From assembly GCF_002864045.1 (NCBI RefSeq), contig NZ_PJPV01000026.1, positions 38,176 to 102,175 on the forward strand: DNA of 64,000 nucleotides, given 5' to 3'. Position numbers and translations under genes: made by a program. Every line of letters begins with the position of its first letter. Position 1 is the stretch's first letter. Of this stretch, positions 1 through 9,670 are shown piece after piece. The notes below the pieces were generated by a model, which did no database searches, was not told where the DNA came from, and saw nothing but the letters and a program-made list of their open reading frames with translations. This DNA comes from Endozoicomonas acroporae (GTDB lineage Bacteria; Pseudomonadota; Gammaproteobacteria; Pseudomonadales; Endozoicomonadaceae).

Positions 1-1
1 T

Positions 2-931
2 GGGACTGGCAGGCAAAACGGCTCACTGACGCAAACCGCTTCCTTGTGCAAAAAGGAAAAATCGAAATCAGGTATCATCGTTGCTGGTAAGACGACTGTT
101 GATCAGGCAGCTTCAGCCAAAGCACTACCTGAGATACCTTCTGTTAACCACTATGCCATTATAAACACGCTCAGAGCATGGAACGGAAAAGTGATAACCG
201 CTAACTTTGGATATATCAATAAAGAACTTAGCGCAGGTTTTGCCAGCTTTTCCCCCGGGGGAAGTAGACTGCGCATTCAGGTACACTTCAAAAAGGATTT
301 ATCAAACAGCGGATTACCGCTGCACACACTGCAAAAAAAGTACGCTATATCAGGTAATTTGTTATTTGATGACGACGCGATGGTAAAGAGAGTTATCTCA
401 ATGCCTGCCCGATGCTTTATGAAAGAATCGCTGCAGCATATCCCACCCCACCCCATTCATCTTGCTAAAAACAGCATAAAAATTTTTAAAAAAGATTCAA
501 CGATAAAACATTTACTACATATTCCCATCTTAACGAAAGGTCAGCAGAAAGTTTACAATACAATTACGTCGCTTTTTAACAAACTGCTTGATACCGATAT
601 TGTCAGCCTGAAAGGTACACCCAGAGCGAAATCCACACTTCAGGGGCAGGCATGCTGCCACCTGAAATCCGGCCAATTACTGTTTATCAGCTTTAAAATC
701 CCTGCTACTGAAATAGACCAGAGAGTAGATCCATCGGTTTACCTGGAACAGGGTAAAATTCGTGGCAGATTAAGATACGACCCAAAATGGTTATTCTCGA
801 AAATATCAAATAATTCAACATTACTTCACTCATCACATCCCGGCATCCTTCCAGATGAAAACAAGATTTTTTTTCCTGCCAACAGCATTACATTGTATTT
901 TGAAGATCCTTCCCACTCGCCAACGTCTTAA
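2..931 (+). CDS. Hypothetical protein, 5' end cut by window edge
   Basis: The reading frame is open from the first bases of the window to a TAA at 929-931, so the true start probably lies upstream; the first in-window start-like codon is a TTG at 44. I recognise no family. The visible part (about 295 residues from the TTG) has no clear membrane segment and a basic middle (around residues 140-160, rich in Lys). A strong rho-independent terminator lies about 130 bp downstream. Function unknown; coding status is supported by length and by lack of a competing frame. Confidence 0.55.
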   Translation, partial: GTGRQNGSLTQTASLCKKEKSKSGIIVAGKTTVDQAASAKALPEIPSVNHYAIINTLRAWNGKVITANFGYINKELSAGFASFSPGGSRLRIQVHFKKDLSNSGLPLHTLQKKYAISGNLLFDDDAMVKRVISMPARCFMKESLQHIPPHPIHLAKNSIKIFKKDSTIKHLLHIPILTKGQQKVYNTITSLFNKLLDTDIVSLKGTPRAKSTLQGQACCHLKSGQLLFISFKIPATEIDQRVDPSVYLEQGKIRGRLRYDPKWLFSKISNNSTLLHSSHPGILPDENKIFFPANSITLYFEDPSHSPTS

Positions 932-1056
932 CCCGGATATTTTATAAACGTGCGCCAGTCCGAACCACTCATCTGATCACTGGTAAGGCATTGCTACCAA
1001 CTGCTCCGGACACAAATACTCATGACGATTGTTCGTCACCCTCTGGTATGTAAGAT

Positions 1057-1112
1057 TTGCCACGGAGACACAGAGGTAAAACTTTATCTTGTCTCCGTGG
1101 CAATTTTTCTTT
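1057..1112 (+). terminator. Rho-independent terminator
   Basis: A perfect 14-bp stem (1057-1070 with 1090-1103) encloses a 19-nt loop and is followed by a T-rich run (1104-1112). It faces the end of the plus-strand gene at 2-931 and, read the other way, lies just past the stop of argR, so it may serve both converging genes. Confidence 0.8.
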
Positions 1113-1146
1113 CACGGCAAAGAGTGTTCCTGCAAAAAAGGAACAC

Positions 1147-1614
1147 TCAGTTAAACATCCCGGCAATACTCAGCGTAATCTCTTTAATCTCCTGCACACT
1201 GGCAGGTACCACAAGAATGGTGTCATCCCCCGCCACACACCCCATAATCCCACCTTTTACGCCAATAGAGTCCAGGAGCCTGGCGATCATCTGGGCGGCA
1301 CCCGGGCTGGTTTTGATCACAATCATGGACTCATTATGGCTAACATCTTCTACCAGATCTTTTACCGCAATACTGGAATCCATCTTGCCCAGCTCAGGAG
1401 GCAGGCAGTAAACCAGCTCATTCAATGCATTGCGCGCCCGGACCGCACCAAAACGGCTGAGCATGCGCGATACCTTGGACTGACTGATATTGTCAAACCC
1501 CTGCTCCTGCAGCAGAGTCACCATCTGGCCCTGGGAGCCGCAGCGCTCTTCTTTAAGCAACTGACGGAAAGAGCGAACCAGGGCATCCTGTTTTTGGCTA
1601 GTCATAGTCGTCAA
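1147..1614 (-). CDS. argR: Arginine repressor ArgR
   Basis: 155 residues, the usual ArgR length. The N-terminal winged-helix DNA-binding half (about 1-75) contains the family pattern around [14 protein letters not shown]; the C-terminal half (about 80-155) is the hexamerisation and arginine-binding domain, with GCVAGDDTI matching the conserved GT(I/V)AGDDT-like arginine-site motif. The protein represses arginine biosynthesis genes when bound to L-arginine. It is a single gene with its own promoter; an 18-bp ARG box overlaps the -35 region, so autoregulation is likely. No arginine biosynthesis gene is next to it here. Identification is firm. Confidence 0.95.
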   Translation of the reverse strand: MTTMTSQKQDALVRSFRQLLKEERCGSQGQMVTLLQEQGFDNISQSKVSRMLSRFGAVRARNALNELVYCLPPELGKMDSSIAVKDLVEDVSHNESMIVIKTSPGAAQMIARLLDSIGVKGGIMGCVAGDDTILVVPASVQEIKEITLSIAGMFN

Positions 1615-1772
1615 ATAACCTTCCAGAAAAAATGCTGCTTTCAGGGTTATCCGTTATCGGAAAATCCTGAGTAATGCAGTATTTTTAATCAATCATATCC
1701 AGAAACCAGCACAACCTTCGATTTTCCACTTGCTGGATGTGTTCGAAGGGTGAGCGTTATAAATTGGCGACA

Positions 1773-1813
1773 ATTATAGACCCTTACCTTTGCAATATGA
1801 ATTTTTATTCATT
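1773..1813 (-). promoter_or_regulatory. argR promoter with ARG box
   Basis: Read on the minus strand there is a TATAAT -10 (1773-1778), a 17-bp spacer and a TTCATA -35 (1796-1801). Positions 1796-1813 match the ArgR operator consensus WNTGAATWWWWATTCANW at every defined position. The operator covers the -35, the classical arrangement for repression of argR by its own product. It lies about 180 bp before the start codon, leaving a long 5' leader. Confidence 0.8.
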
Positions 1814-1821
1814 TTTTTGTT

Positions 1822-2253
1822 AATTTTACCCAATCGGTACTGGACAATTCAACCATAAAATTCAACCGGAAATAAGAAGATTCAGGCAATGGGCATCGCG
1901 GCCCGTAAAGGTGACGCCCTGGTGTGAAAAAATGAACACGGCGCTCACTCAGGTAAGAGAGAGCGGTGTTTACCAGCAGCGGCACGCCAAGTATTTCAAC
2001 TCTGCACAGGTGAGATAACTGTGGGCCTGACCGCTCTCTTCGCCAAAGCAACTGATGCCCATGGGCCTGGCCCTGTCATCACTGGTTGCAGATCGCGGCC
2101 TGCTGGCTACACTTGTCGGGGTCATCCAGGCCATGTTTACCAGGGAATACACGGTTGGCGTGTCGCAGGTAAAACATTACGGCAACGTCGCACAGCCTGG
2201 CTGATAACGTTCATTTATATAACAGTCAGGCACACCGGATACATAATTGAGCA
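1822..2253. other. Gene-poor stretch between argR and the HD gene
   Basis: No gene can be supported. Short open frames exist on both strands but have no ribosome site or family resemblance. One 47-codon plus-strand frame (from about 2058) reads like a fragment of a real protein, so decayed coding sequence is possible. The last 30 bp contain no clear Shine-Dalgarno for the gene at 2254. Confidence 0.4.
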
Positions 2254-3429
2254 ATGATCAAACTATTGAGCTGTCTGGTACCATTTATCGTTATCATCAG
2301 CCATGAACTGTCCGCCGATGGCAATCAAACTGACATTGAAAGTCATATTGAAAACCATCTTGAAAGCCATATCGAAAGCATCGACACCTTTTACGGAACC
2401 ATATCGTTAAAGGCAATGGCAAATGATCAATCCAGGCTACTCTCTTCCCTTCTGGCCCACCCGGCAGTCAACAGGCTGAAACATATCAACCAGTATGGCC
2501 CCATACAGATGGTGGACTCACAGGGCAATAACAATGAACCCTACTCCCGTTACGACCATTCTCTGGGTGTCTTCTATTTACTCAACCGTTTCGGTGCTCC
2601 CTTCCCGGAACAGATCAGCGGCCTGCTCCATGACCTGCCCCACAGCACCTTCAGCCATGTGTCTGACTACCTGTTTTCTGACAGTTCAGCAGGCAATCCG
2701 GACTATCACGATTCACAGTTCACCAACTTTGTGGACAGGCACAGCATTACCCCAATCCTGAACAGACATCATCTGTCGTCTGAAACCGTCCACCCCAAAA
2801 AAAACCCCTCGTTTACCCGGCTGGAAAGGCCACTGCCAGACCTTGCTGCTGACCGGCTTGATTATATAGTGCAGGGTGCTGCCAGACGGAAAAAGCTCTC
2901 CAGTCAACAGGTCGAAGCCATCCTGGCTGACCTGTTCTTTGACCCGTTATCGCAACACTGGTATTCCAAAAGCCTGGAATCCGCGCGGCTGACCGCCGAT
3001 GCAAGTATTGAATTGAACCGGCATATTTTTGTTACCGCCTGGGGAAGGGTTCTCTATCTCTGGACAGCCGATGCCCTGAAACAGCTGGTCAGGGCAGGAG
3101 AACTCGGGGCCGATGATCTGTTTTTTACCATGGGTGACGATCAGGTCTGGCAGAAAATACACCAAAGCACCTTGCCCGGTGTACGCACATTAGCCGGGCA
3201 AATGTTGACCGCCTGGCATAAGGTGCATGAGGTCACCCATCCCGGGGCAAATACTATAACGTTTGAAAATGTCCGCTGTCGTATTGTTGACCCAAGAATG
3301 GCAACCATCAGTTCCGGCAATACCGTAACCAGCTGGCTTCGTGTTTCCGATATCGACCCGGCATTCAGGGAGCGTTACCTTACCGAACTCAAGCGATGCC
3401 AGCTTTTTTATGCAGAGGTTGAGCCATAA
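2254..3429 (+). CDS. HD-domain phosphohydrolase with N-terminal signal sequence
   Basis: 391 residues. The N-terminus (residues 1-20) is a hydrophobic stretch ending near AxG, which looks like a signal peptide or membrane anchor. The metal-binding HD signature is complete: H102 (in SRYDHSLG), H126-D127 (in GLLHDLPH), H130 and D200 (in DRLDY). The layout matches HD phosphohydrolases of the dGTPase/SAMHD1-like superfamily, which cleave nucleotide or other phosphate esters; the substrate cannot be read from sequence. An HD hydrolase with an export signal is unusual because most act in the cytosol. It converges with the nucleotide transporter gene, with only six bases between the two stops. The role in nucleotide handling is inference. 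Confidence 0.8.
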   Translation: MIKLLSCLVPFIVIISHELSADGNQTDIESHIENHLESHIESIDTFYGTISLKAMANDQSRLLSSLLAHPAVNRLKHINQYGPIQMVDSQGNNNEPYSRYDHSLGVFYLLNRFGAPFPEQISGLLHDLPHSTFSHVSDYLFSDSSAGNPDYHDSQFTNFVDRHSITPILNRHHLSSETVHPKKNPSFTRLERPLPDLAADRLDYIVQGAARRKKLSSQQVEAILADLFFDPLSQHWYSKSLESARLTADASIELNRHIFVTAWGRVLYLWTADALKQLVRAGELGADDLFFTMGDDQVWQKIHQSTLPGVRTLAGQMLTAWHKVHEVTHPGANTITFENVRCRIVDPRMATISSGNTVTSWLRVSDIDPAFRERYLTELKRCQLFYAEVEP

Positions 3430-3435
3430 TTATGC

Positions 3436-4944
3436 TTATTCCATACGCTTCTGCTCAGTGATTTCCGTGAACCGCCTGCCCAGCGACCGGGCAGATGCAA
3501 TCCAGATCGCGAAGAAACAGAGAACAATCACCGCAACATAGGGCGCAATGGCAGACAGTGACCCCAGCATCACCATCAATATCTGCTGGATCAATGAACC
3601 CGTGGATTTTCCGGTGGGATTACCAATAATATCCACTGCCGCCTTGCCCTTTACCTTCTGTTCCGGCGTCAGGGGGATATAACTCATCTCCTTGGTGGGG
3701 TCGAACAAGGCGTATTTGGTCGATTTACTCAGAATATTCTGAATAGCCCCCAAAATCACCGTCAGCATTAACGGGGCAATCCCCAGGGAGAGTATCAGGC
3801 TTTCAGGCAACCAGTCCCGGAACAGGACAAAACAGAAAAACAGAGACCCGGTGACCAATAATATGACCGGCGTACACAGCGCCGCGAATGTCCAGCCGAA
3901 ATACCGGATCACATTATTGGTGAGAAACAGCATCATAAAAATCGTCACCAACCCGGTGCAGGTTGAAAACAGTCCCATAAACTGGTTGTAATTATTCGGA
4001 TCCGGAAACTGCATACGAAGCTGATTTTTCCAGGTAACCTCCACCATGTTGATGCACACCCCGTAGCTGATCACCAGCAGGGCGATGCACAGGAGGTACC
4101 TGGAATTAATAATCATTTTCAGGCTGTCGCGCAGGGACAGACTCAGTTTTTCATTGGCTGGCTCATGGGCACCCAGCTGATGGTATAAGCTGGGATCACT
4201 CAGGACATAACGGTTCATCCACCAGTAAATCAAAATAATCAACGCCCCGCCCAGCGTCAGAACCCCGGTCATCAGATTAAGGGAATACCCCCAGCAATCC
4301 ACACCTTCGGGCAGGTTCTCCCTGACTCCGGAGGCAACATAGACAAAATAACCTGCCGTGGGCAGCGCCAGATTGCCCATCATGCCAAACAGGGCATAAA
4401 ACCGTTTTGACTCGGCAATGGTATTGATATGGTTGGCAAATCCCCAGAACAGCATCGACAGGCAGACACTGCCCCACAACTCCGACATGACATAAAACAG
4501 GGAGAAGGTCCAATTACGCATCACCGCAATCAACCCCTTGAACCCCGGTGGTAAAACACTTTGCAGATAGTCCGATGTATCATGAAAGTGCAGGGTTCCC
4601 CGGTTGGGATAGAGCCAGAGCGCAAAGAAAACAAAGAACAGAATAAATGCAGTAATCACCAGGTAAAAAAGTGTATTCCTTCTGACCAGGTTACTCATGC
4701 GCGAATAAATCAGGGTAAACCCGATAGCAAAAGGGACATTAACCCAGAGCTTCAGAAATGGGATAATCTCGGCACCGGAACCGGCACCGGTGACCACCAG
4801 GGTATCTTTGGTGTCCCTGAGAATCGTATAGTTAAAAAGAATAAGGTAGAACATCAAAATCATGGGGATTAGCTTTTTCAGCTCATGACTGTGAACCGGC
4901 CAGAACCGTTCCCGCCATTTGCTGAACTCAGGATCAGAACTCAT
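3436..4944 (-). CDS. NTT-family nucleotide (ATP/ADP-type) transporter
   Basis: 502 residues, about 12 hydrophobic segments, the size and topology of Tlc/Npt nucleotide translocases of Chlamydiales and Rickettsiales and of plastids. Family-typical stretches are visible: LRDTKDTLVVT after the first membrane segment, SELWGSVCLSMLFWGFAN in the middle, LFDPTKEMSYIPL and the basic DIIGNPTGKSTGSLIQQ near the C-terminus. Such proteins exchange host ATP for ADP or import other nucleotides or NAD; which one applies here cannot be told. A good Shine-Dalgarno (GGAGG, 8 nt spacing) sets the start. The family is a hallmark of intracellular life and of lateral spread, so its presence argues that this bacterium lives inside host cells at some stage. 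Confidence 0.9.
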   Translation of the reverse strand: MSSDPEFSKWRERFWPVHSHELKKLIPMILMFYLILFNYTILRDTKDTLVVTGAGSGAEIIPFLKLWVNVPFAIGFTLIYSRMSNLVRRNTLFYLVITAFILFFVFFALWLYPNRGTLHFHDTSDYLQSVLPPGFKGLIAVMRNWTFSLFYVMSELWGSVCLSMLFWGFANHINTIAESKRFYALFGMMGNLALPTAGYFVYVASGVRENLPEGVDCWGYSLNLMTGVLTLGGALIILIYWWMNRYVLSDPSLYHQLGAHEPANEKLSLSLRDSLKMIINSRYLLCIALLVISYGVCINMVEVTWKNQLRMQFPDPNNYNQFMGLFSTCTGLVTIFMMLFLTNNVIRYFGWTFAALCTPVILLVTGSLFFCFVLFRDWLPESLILSLGIAPLMLTVILGAIQNILSKSTKYALFDPTKEMSYIPLTPEQKVKGKAAVDIIGNPTGKSTGSLIQQILMVMLGSLSAIAPYVAVIVLCFFAIWIASARSLGRRFTEITEQKRME

Positions 4945-5404
4945 TCAGAAACCTCCGAAACAAACAACGTCGCCCCTTTTTTAATACGGCAATACGACCT
5001 AACTTAAGCCGAAGAAACAAACACGGAAGTCCACTATCAGTCTGAAAACCTGTTCATGAGCCAGATGCAGCCCATTACCGGGGGGAGGTTGTCAAAGAGA
5101 ATTGACTCCCTGACCTCTCTGTTCAACCCTGAAACAACAATAGAAAAATAATGGTTATTTCATTTAATTACCAGTTTCAAAAAAAGAACGAAATAAAAAA
5201 CTTTATAAGTTGTTACATTCGGACAAACAAAACAACAAAACTCTAAATTCAGGAGAAAAAACTACCACTGAATCATCGTTCGCTCTTATAAAAAAATCTC
5301 TTATAAAAAAAATCAAAACATAAATAACAAATATTTATCACCACCAGGCGCATTACAGCCTATTTTGATTGGGTAGATATTTATCACTCCGGTTTCTTAT
5401 CTCA
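4945..5404. other. AT-rich intergenic region
   Basis: Contains the divergent promoter regions for the nucleotide transporter and for the large exported protein. From 5160 the sequence is very AT-rich and includes a near-perfect direct repeat (CTCTTATAAAAAAA at about 5292 and 5308). A short plus-strand frame ending at about 5151 reads as the tail of a protein and may be a gene remnant. No complete gene is supported. Confidence 0.4.
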
Positions 5405-8400
5405 ATGAAAACAGGTTATTGCTACTACCGTATTCTTCTTATGTTTTTATGCCTGTTAATGGCAAGTTTGCTGCCATATTCCGGTACTAGCGTCTTTGCA
5501 GCGGTTCATCAGGGTGAAACTGACCGGCAGAAGCAAGCGCAACAAAGCAAAAACGGAGAGGTCAGTCGTCTGGTGAACACGCTGAAAACGGCGGTTGCCT
5601 GGGGCCTGGTGCCATTAAGTTCAGAAATTGCCCTGAACATCAGCAAAAATTATTTAAAACAGCATAATTACACCTTTCTCCAAACCTTACTGAAAATCCA
5701 CGGCAGTAATATCCGGCGCTCAACCAGCCAGCATCTGACCGACAATCTCAGCGCCCGGCTGGAGAGCTTCAGTTACAAAACACTGTCGGACGAACATCTG
5801 AAAAAGCAGACCGATGATCTGCAAACCGATCTGCTATTCCGTTCTCTGTTTACCTTTTCCATTCTCAGCATGAATGCCCAGAAAGCGAGAAAAACCTATT
5901 TCCGTCTGCAGGACATTCTGGACAACATCGCCTCCACCGCCAGACTCGCTTTGACTGATGGCGATTATGACCGGGCCAGTGCCATGATTGCCCTTGCCGT
6001 ACAGACCATGGTTTACATTCATCCCGAAGCCAGAGCCAGTGACGGGGCTGACAGCATCAGGACCCATTTCAATTACCATATTGACTGGTCCGATATTCCG
6101 GAGTTTCGCAACGACATCCAGCGCCATCTCCGGACCATGGATCCACTGGTCCGACGCTCAACATTGATTAACCTGCGTTACTGCGATCTCCTGAACCAGT
6201 GGCAGATCAGTTATCAGGACTGCAGCGACTTTGAAAACGGTGCCATAGGGGAACTGGAGGGCATGGCCATCATGTCCGAAAAGGGAACCAGGCCCGGGGT
6301 CATCCAGTCCGCCCTCAAGGGGGTTCCTGAGCACTACATCAGAAACGCCATTTTCATTATGGGAGTCTCTGTGCCGGCGGTACTGCTCTATTTCCTGGAC
6401 AAAAAGAAGACACCAGTCATCTACACCGTGGTGGACCATTTTGCCAGGGTAACCGGTATGGCCACCACCAAAGCAAACATTGAACGGTTCTCCTCCAATA
6501 CCCGCCGCAGCCTGGAAAACTGGGGGGCCATTGACACCGGCAAAGGCAGTTCGACATCGCCCACCGGGGAATTCGCCAACCATTACTTTAACACCCTGCA
6601 AAAAAATGCCACCGCCATTCTGGCTGAACAGCCCAATTTTGCCCGCTCCAATGCCCAGCGCGCCCTGGAGGCCCTGGTGGTCAACCTGGCAGAAGCCTTC
6701 AACCTGCAGAGGGTCGATGACGACCAGGCCAGTGCCGGTATGCTGGCCGCAGCGCTGGTTCAGCATTACCGGGAGAACGTTGAAGTTACCAATGATGACA
6801 GCCTGATCCGTTCAACCCTGCTGGCCTTCCGGCCACTGTATCATCAGGAACTGATCCCTGAAGTCGTTAGGGCCCTGGAAATGCTGGAACCTGAATACAA
6901 AACAAGTTCAAAGGTGAGGCGTTGGTATCAGCAGCAACTGACCACCTGGTTCAGGCTTTCCTCCCCGGATGGTTCAGCACAGGATCTACCAGAATTCCCC
7001 GATATACCATGGATCAGCCAGATTCCCCAACTGCCTTCCGGGAAACCACGGCCACGAACCCCGAGCAAATCCTGGTATCAGAGCTACCTTCCGGACAAGG
7101 AAACCATATCCACGATCACCATCCAGGGTACTGCCCTGGGCTATTCAATACTGGTGGCCATCCTTGAACCCCTGACTGTCCGGCGGCTAGTGGCTGGCAA
7201 TCCTCCCTACTGGAACCTGGCGTCTTACTACCTGTTGACCTCCATGTTCGATTTTGGCCTGCGTTCCCTGGGCGAACCGGCCATTGTGCACCTGCAAACG
7301 GTGATCAAAAACGGGATTGGCAGCACTACAGGTATTCTGTCGTCAGAGGACAAACAGATCCAGGACGAGCTGGCCAACAAAGTCAATGCCCTTAACCGCA
7401 AGCTCAGCATTGAAGCCCAGACCAGCCGCTCATACCGTGCCACACTGGAAGGCCTGCTTACCCGGTACTGGAGCCTGTCCAGTCATCTGCTGGCTCACCC
7501 GGAACATTATCCACAGTCCCGGGCGGCTGCCACACTGGCCCTGGCTGCTTATACCCAGCGTTATTTTCACGCCGAATTTACGGAAGACAACCTGGTGATG
7601 AAAACCCTGGCAGTAGCACGACTGAAGCCAGCCTTTGAGATACTCAGGAAGCAGGGTGAAATTGAGCACTTTACCCGACAGGTTTTCGCTGCCCTGAAAG
7701 CCCTGGATCCGGCATTTGCCAAACAGGACATCAGCAATATCTACCTGAAAATGCTGCAAGGCTGGGGCCTTAAACATGACATACAGACGACAGCCAAATC
7801 ACAAGATGTGCTGGACACCTGGGCATCTTATGGCGATTACCTGCTGGCCGCCGTGGGATTCTCAACCCAGGCCATGGTGAAAGCACTGGTCCATGACGAA
7901 AAAACGGTGGATGTGATCAGCCAGTCGATGGCGCATTTTTTTGTCAATATTTTTGAATATGGTACTACTGACTCATTAAGAAAGAAGATTTACGCCTGGT
8001 CCCGGCTGAAGATGCTCAATGTCGTCTCCTTCTACCCGGAGGAAGAGATGATTGGTGTCAATTTTGCCAACCAGGAAATGACCGACTCTTTTCGCCGCCA
8101 GAAATTCTATTTTGGCAAACCGGAACTGGATATGCGGACGCAACTGATCCAGATCATTACCTCTATCGCCAACAGTTATTATCAGGCAATCATAGCGATC
8201 GATGCTGACCGCCAGATTGATAATGTGATCGATCAGGAAACGCTGGATAATGTGGAAAATCTGGTGACCCTCACCGTTCTCCGGCTGGTTCTGTTTGCGC
8301 CGGACCTGGCAGCCGATGACCTGTATATCCTGCAATCGATCAGCATACTTTCCCTGCCCATCAGAGATGAGCTGCTTGCCATGCGTGAGCCAATCATTGC

Positions 8401-8542
8401 CAAAATAAAAACAGCCCTTGATTCACTGAAGGTTGATGACAAAAGCGTGATAGAAGACTGTAAGAATAAAGCTATATTGATTATCGATAACTGGCTTCAG
8501 CCGCCTCTGCAGAGTACCTTCCCGGACATTGCATCTGAATAA
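5405..8542 (+). CDS. Large exported protein of unknown function
   Basis: 1045 residues from the ATG at 5405. A TTG at 5369 would add 12 residues, but the ATG gives a compact signal peptide (MKTGYCYYR followed by a hydrophobic core ending at VFAA). Neither start has a convincing Shine-Dalgarno. Beyond the signal peptide the protein is mostly alpha-helical in character, with isolated hydrophobic segments at roughly residues 312-330, 580-605 and 625-645, and no motif that I recognise. Charged, Leu/Ala-rich helices recur, which suggests a repeat or solenoid build. It could be a periplasmic or surface scaffold, or a secreted effector. It stands alone, with a long AT-rich leader upstream. Confidence 0.75.
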   Translation: MKTGYCYYRILLMFLCLLMASLLPYSGTSVFAAVHQGETDRQKQAQQSKNGEVSRLVNTLKTAVAWGLVPLSSEIALNISKNYLKQHNYTFLQTLLKIHGSNIRRSTSQHLTDNLSARLESFSYKTLSDEHLKKQTDDLQTDLLFRSLFTFSILSMNAQKARKTYFRLQDILDNIASTARLALTDGDYDRASAMIALAVQTMVYIHPEARASDGADSIRTHFNYHIDWSDIPEFRNDIQRHLRTMDPLVRRSTLINLRYCDLLNQWQISYQDCSDFENGAIGELEGMAIMSEKGTRPGVIQSALKGVPEHYIRNAIFIMGVSVPAVLLYFLDKKKTPVIYTVVDHFARVTGMATTKANIERFSSNTRRSLENWGAIDTGKGSSTSPTGEFANHYFNTLQKNATAILAEQPNFARSNAQRALEALVVNLAEAFNLQRVDDDQASAGMLAAALVQHYRENVEVTNDDSLIRSTLLAFRPLYHQELIPEVVRALEMLEPEYKTSSKVRRWYQQQLTTWFRLSSPDGSAQDLPEFPDIPWISQIPQLPSGKPRPRTPSKSWYQSYLPDKETISTITIQGTALGYSILVAILEPLTVRRLVAGNPPYWNLASYYLLTSMFDFGLRSLGEPAIVHLQTVIKNGIGSTTGILSSEDKQIQDELANKVNALNRKLSIEAQTSRSYRATLEGLLTRYWSLSSHLLAHPEHYPQSRAAATLALAAYTQRYFHAEFTEDNLVMKTLAVARLKPAFEILRKQGEIEHFTRQVFAALKALDPAFAKQDISNIYLKMLQGWGLKHDIQTTAKSQDVLDTWASYGDYLLAAVGFSTQAMVKALVHDEKTVDVISQSMAHFFVNIFEYGTTDSLRKKIYAWSRLKMLNVVSFYPEEEMIGVNFANQEMTDSFRRQKFYFGKPELDMRTQLIQIITSIANSYYQAIIAIDADRQIDNVIDQETLDNVENLVTLTVLRLVLFAPDLAADDLYILQSISILSLPIRDELLAMREPIIAKIKTALDSLKVDDKSVIEDCKNKAILIIDNWLQPPLQSTFPDIASE

Positions 8543-8672
8543 CACCTTGTTTTGCTGCGGAGCCCCTGCGGTAAACCCGTTTTTTTGTTTGAGCCCCGGT
8601 TTTTCCTGACAAGCCACAACGAAAAAACGTAAGTTGTTACCACTTTCCATAAACGGCACTGTTACTAAAAAA

Positions 8673-9578
8673 ATGGTTCACCCAATGTTCACCAGCGATC
8701 TGTCTACCGAATCAACTCTCAGCCCCAACATTACCAGACATAGCCTGAATGGCCTGTCCATTCTGAAAATTCAGAGCCGTGAATGTGAGGCGGCAATATC
8801 CCTTCACGGGGGCCATCTGCTTCAGTTCAAACCGACCGGGCATCAGGACGTTATCTGGCTCAGTAAGAAAGCAATCTTCTCACAAGGCAAAGCGATACGT
8901 GGTGGCATTCCTGTCTGCTGGCCCTGGTTTGGCCCGGTCAGTGCGCCTTCGCACGGGTTTGCCCGAATCAGCCCCTGGCAGTTGCTGGATCACGGGGAAA
9001 ATGAACAGGCTGTTACCATTCGCCTGAAACTCTGTACCTCCGAACAGACCCGAGAGATCTGGCCCCATGATTTCAGTGCCGTTCTCACCTTTACCCTGGG
9101 AGCAACCCTGCGCATAGACCTGGAAATGATCAACACCGGTGAGCGCCCCTGGCAATGGAGTGGTGCTTTGCACAGCTACTTCAATATTGCCGCAACCACC
9201 GAAACCTGGATTACCGGTGTCGGCACTTCCTACCTTGATAGCCTGCAAAATGATCTGCCCTGCGACACCTCAGAAGCCCTGATCATCAATCAACCCATTG
9301 ACCGGATTTATACCGCCCCGGATGCCACCATCGCCATCCATGACCGGGGTAATCAACGCATTATTCATGTTGTTAATGCCGGTCATAACTCCGCCGTTAT
9401 CTGGAACCCATGGAAAGAAACCAGCAGAAATATGGGTGATATGAATGACGATGGTTATGAGACAATGGTTTGCGTTGAGGCAACCCGCTATGCGAAGGAC
9501 CAGGCATCGGGTGCATTATTGATGCCCGGTGAAAAAAATATATTGAGCACTGAAATCAGTGTTACTTCTGATAAATAA
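8673..9578 (+). CDS. D-hexose-6-phosphate mutarotase (YeaD-like)
   Basis: 301 residues from the ATG at 8673; a TTG at 8634 gives a longer, less likely form. It belongs to the aldose 1-epimerase superfamily, hexose-6-phosphate branch: GGHLLQF near the N-terminus, RGGIPVCWPWFGP, HGFAR, the catalytic-region histidine in GALHSYFNI, and the glutamate in VCVEATR near the end. The family interconverts alpha and beta anomers of hexose-6-phosphates in the cytosol and feeds glycolysis. The gene is monocistronic, with no obvious partner nearby. The family call is firm; the preferred substrate is from family knowledge only. Confidence 0.88.
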   Translation: MVHPMFTSDLSTESTLSPNITRHSLNGLSILKIQSRECEAAISLHGGHLLQFKPTGHQDVIWLSKKAIFSQGKAIRGGIPVCWPWFGPVSAPSHGFARISPWQLLDHGENEQAVTIRLKLCTSEQTREIWPHDFSAVLTFTLGATLRIDLEMINTGERPWQWSGALHSYFNIAATTETWITGVGTSYLDSLQNDLPCDTSEALIINQPIDRIYTAPDATIAIHDRGNQRIIHVVNAGHNSAVIWNPWKETSRNMGDMNDDGYETMVCVEATRYAKDQASGALLMPGEKNILSTEISVTSDK

Positions 9579-9670
9579 CCATCCGAAAAGTGAAACCTTA
9601 TTCAGAGTATTTCCCGGATTGAGCGCTATGTGGTTTCCGGCATTACGGTATCGTGGGAACCGGTAGGCGA

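Noticed and set aside
2021..2257. 78-codon frame before the HD gene
   Set aside because: No Shine-Dalgarno, no recognisable product; probably chance or remnant sequence.
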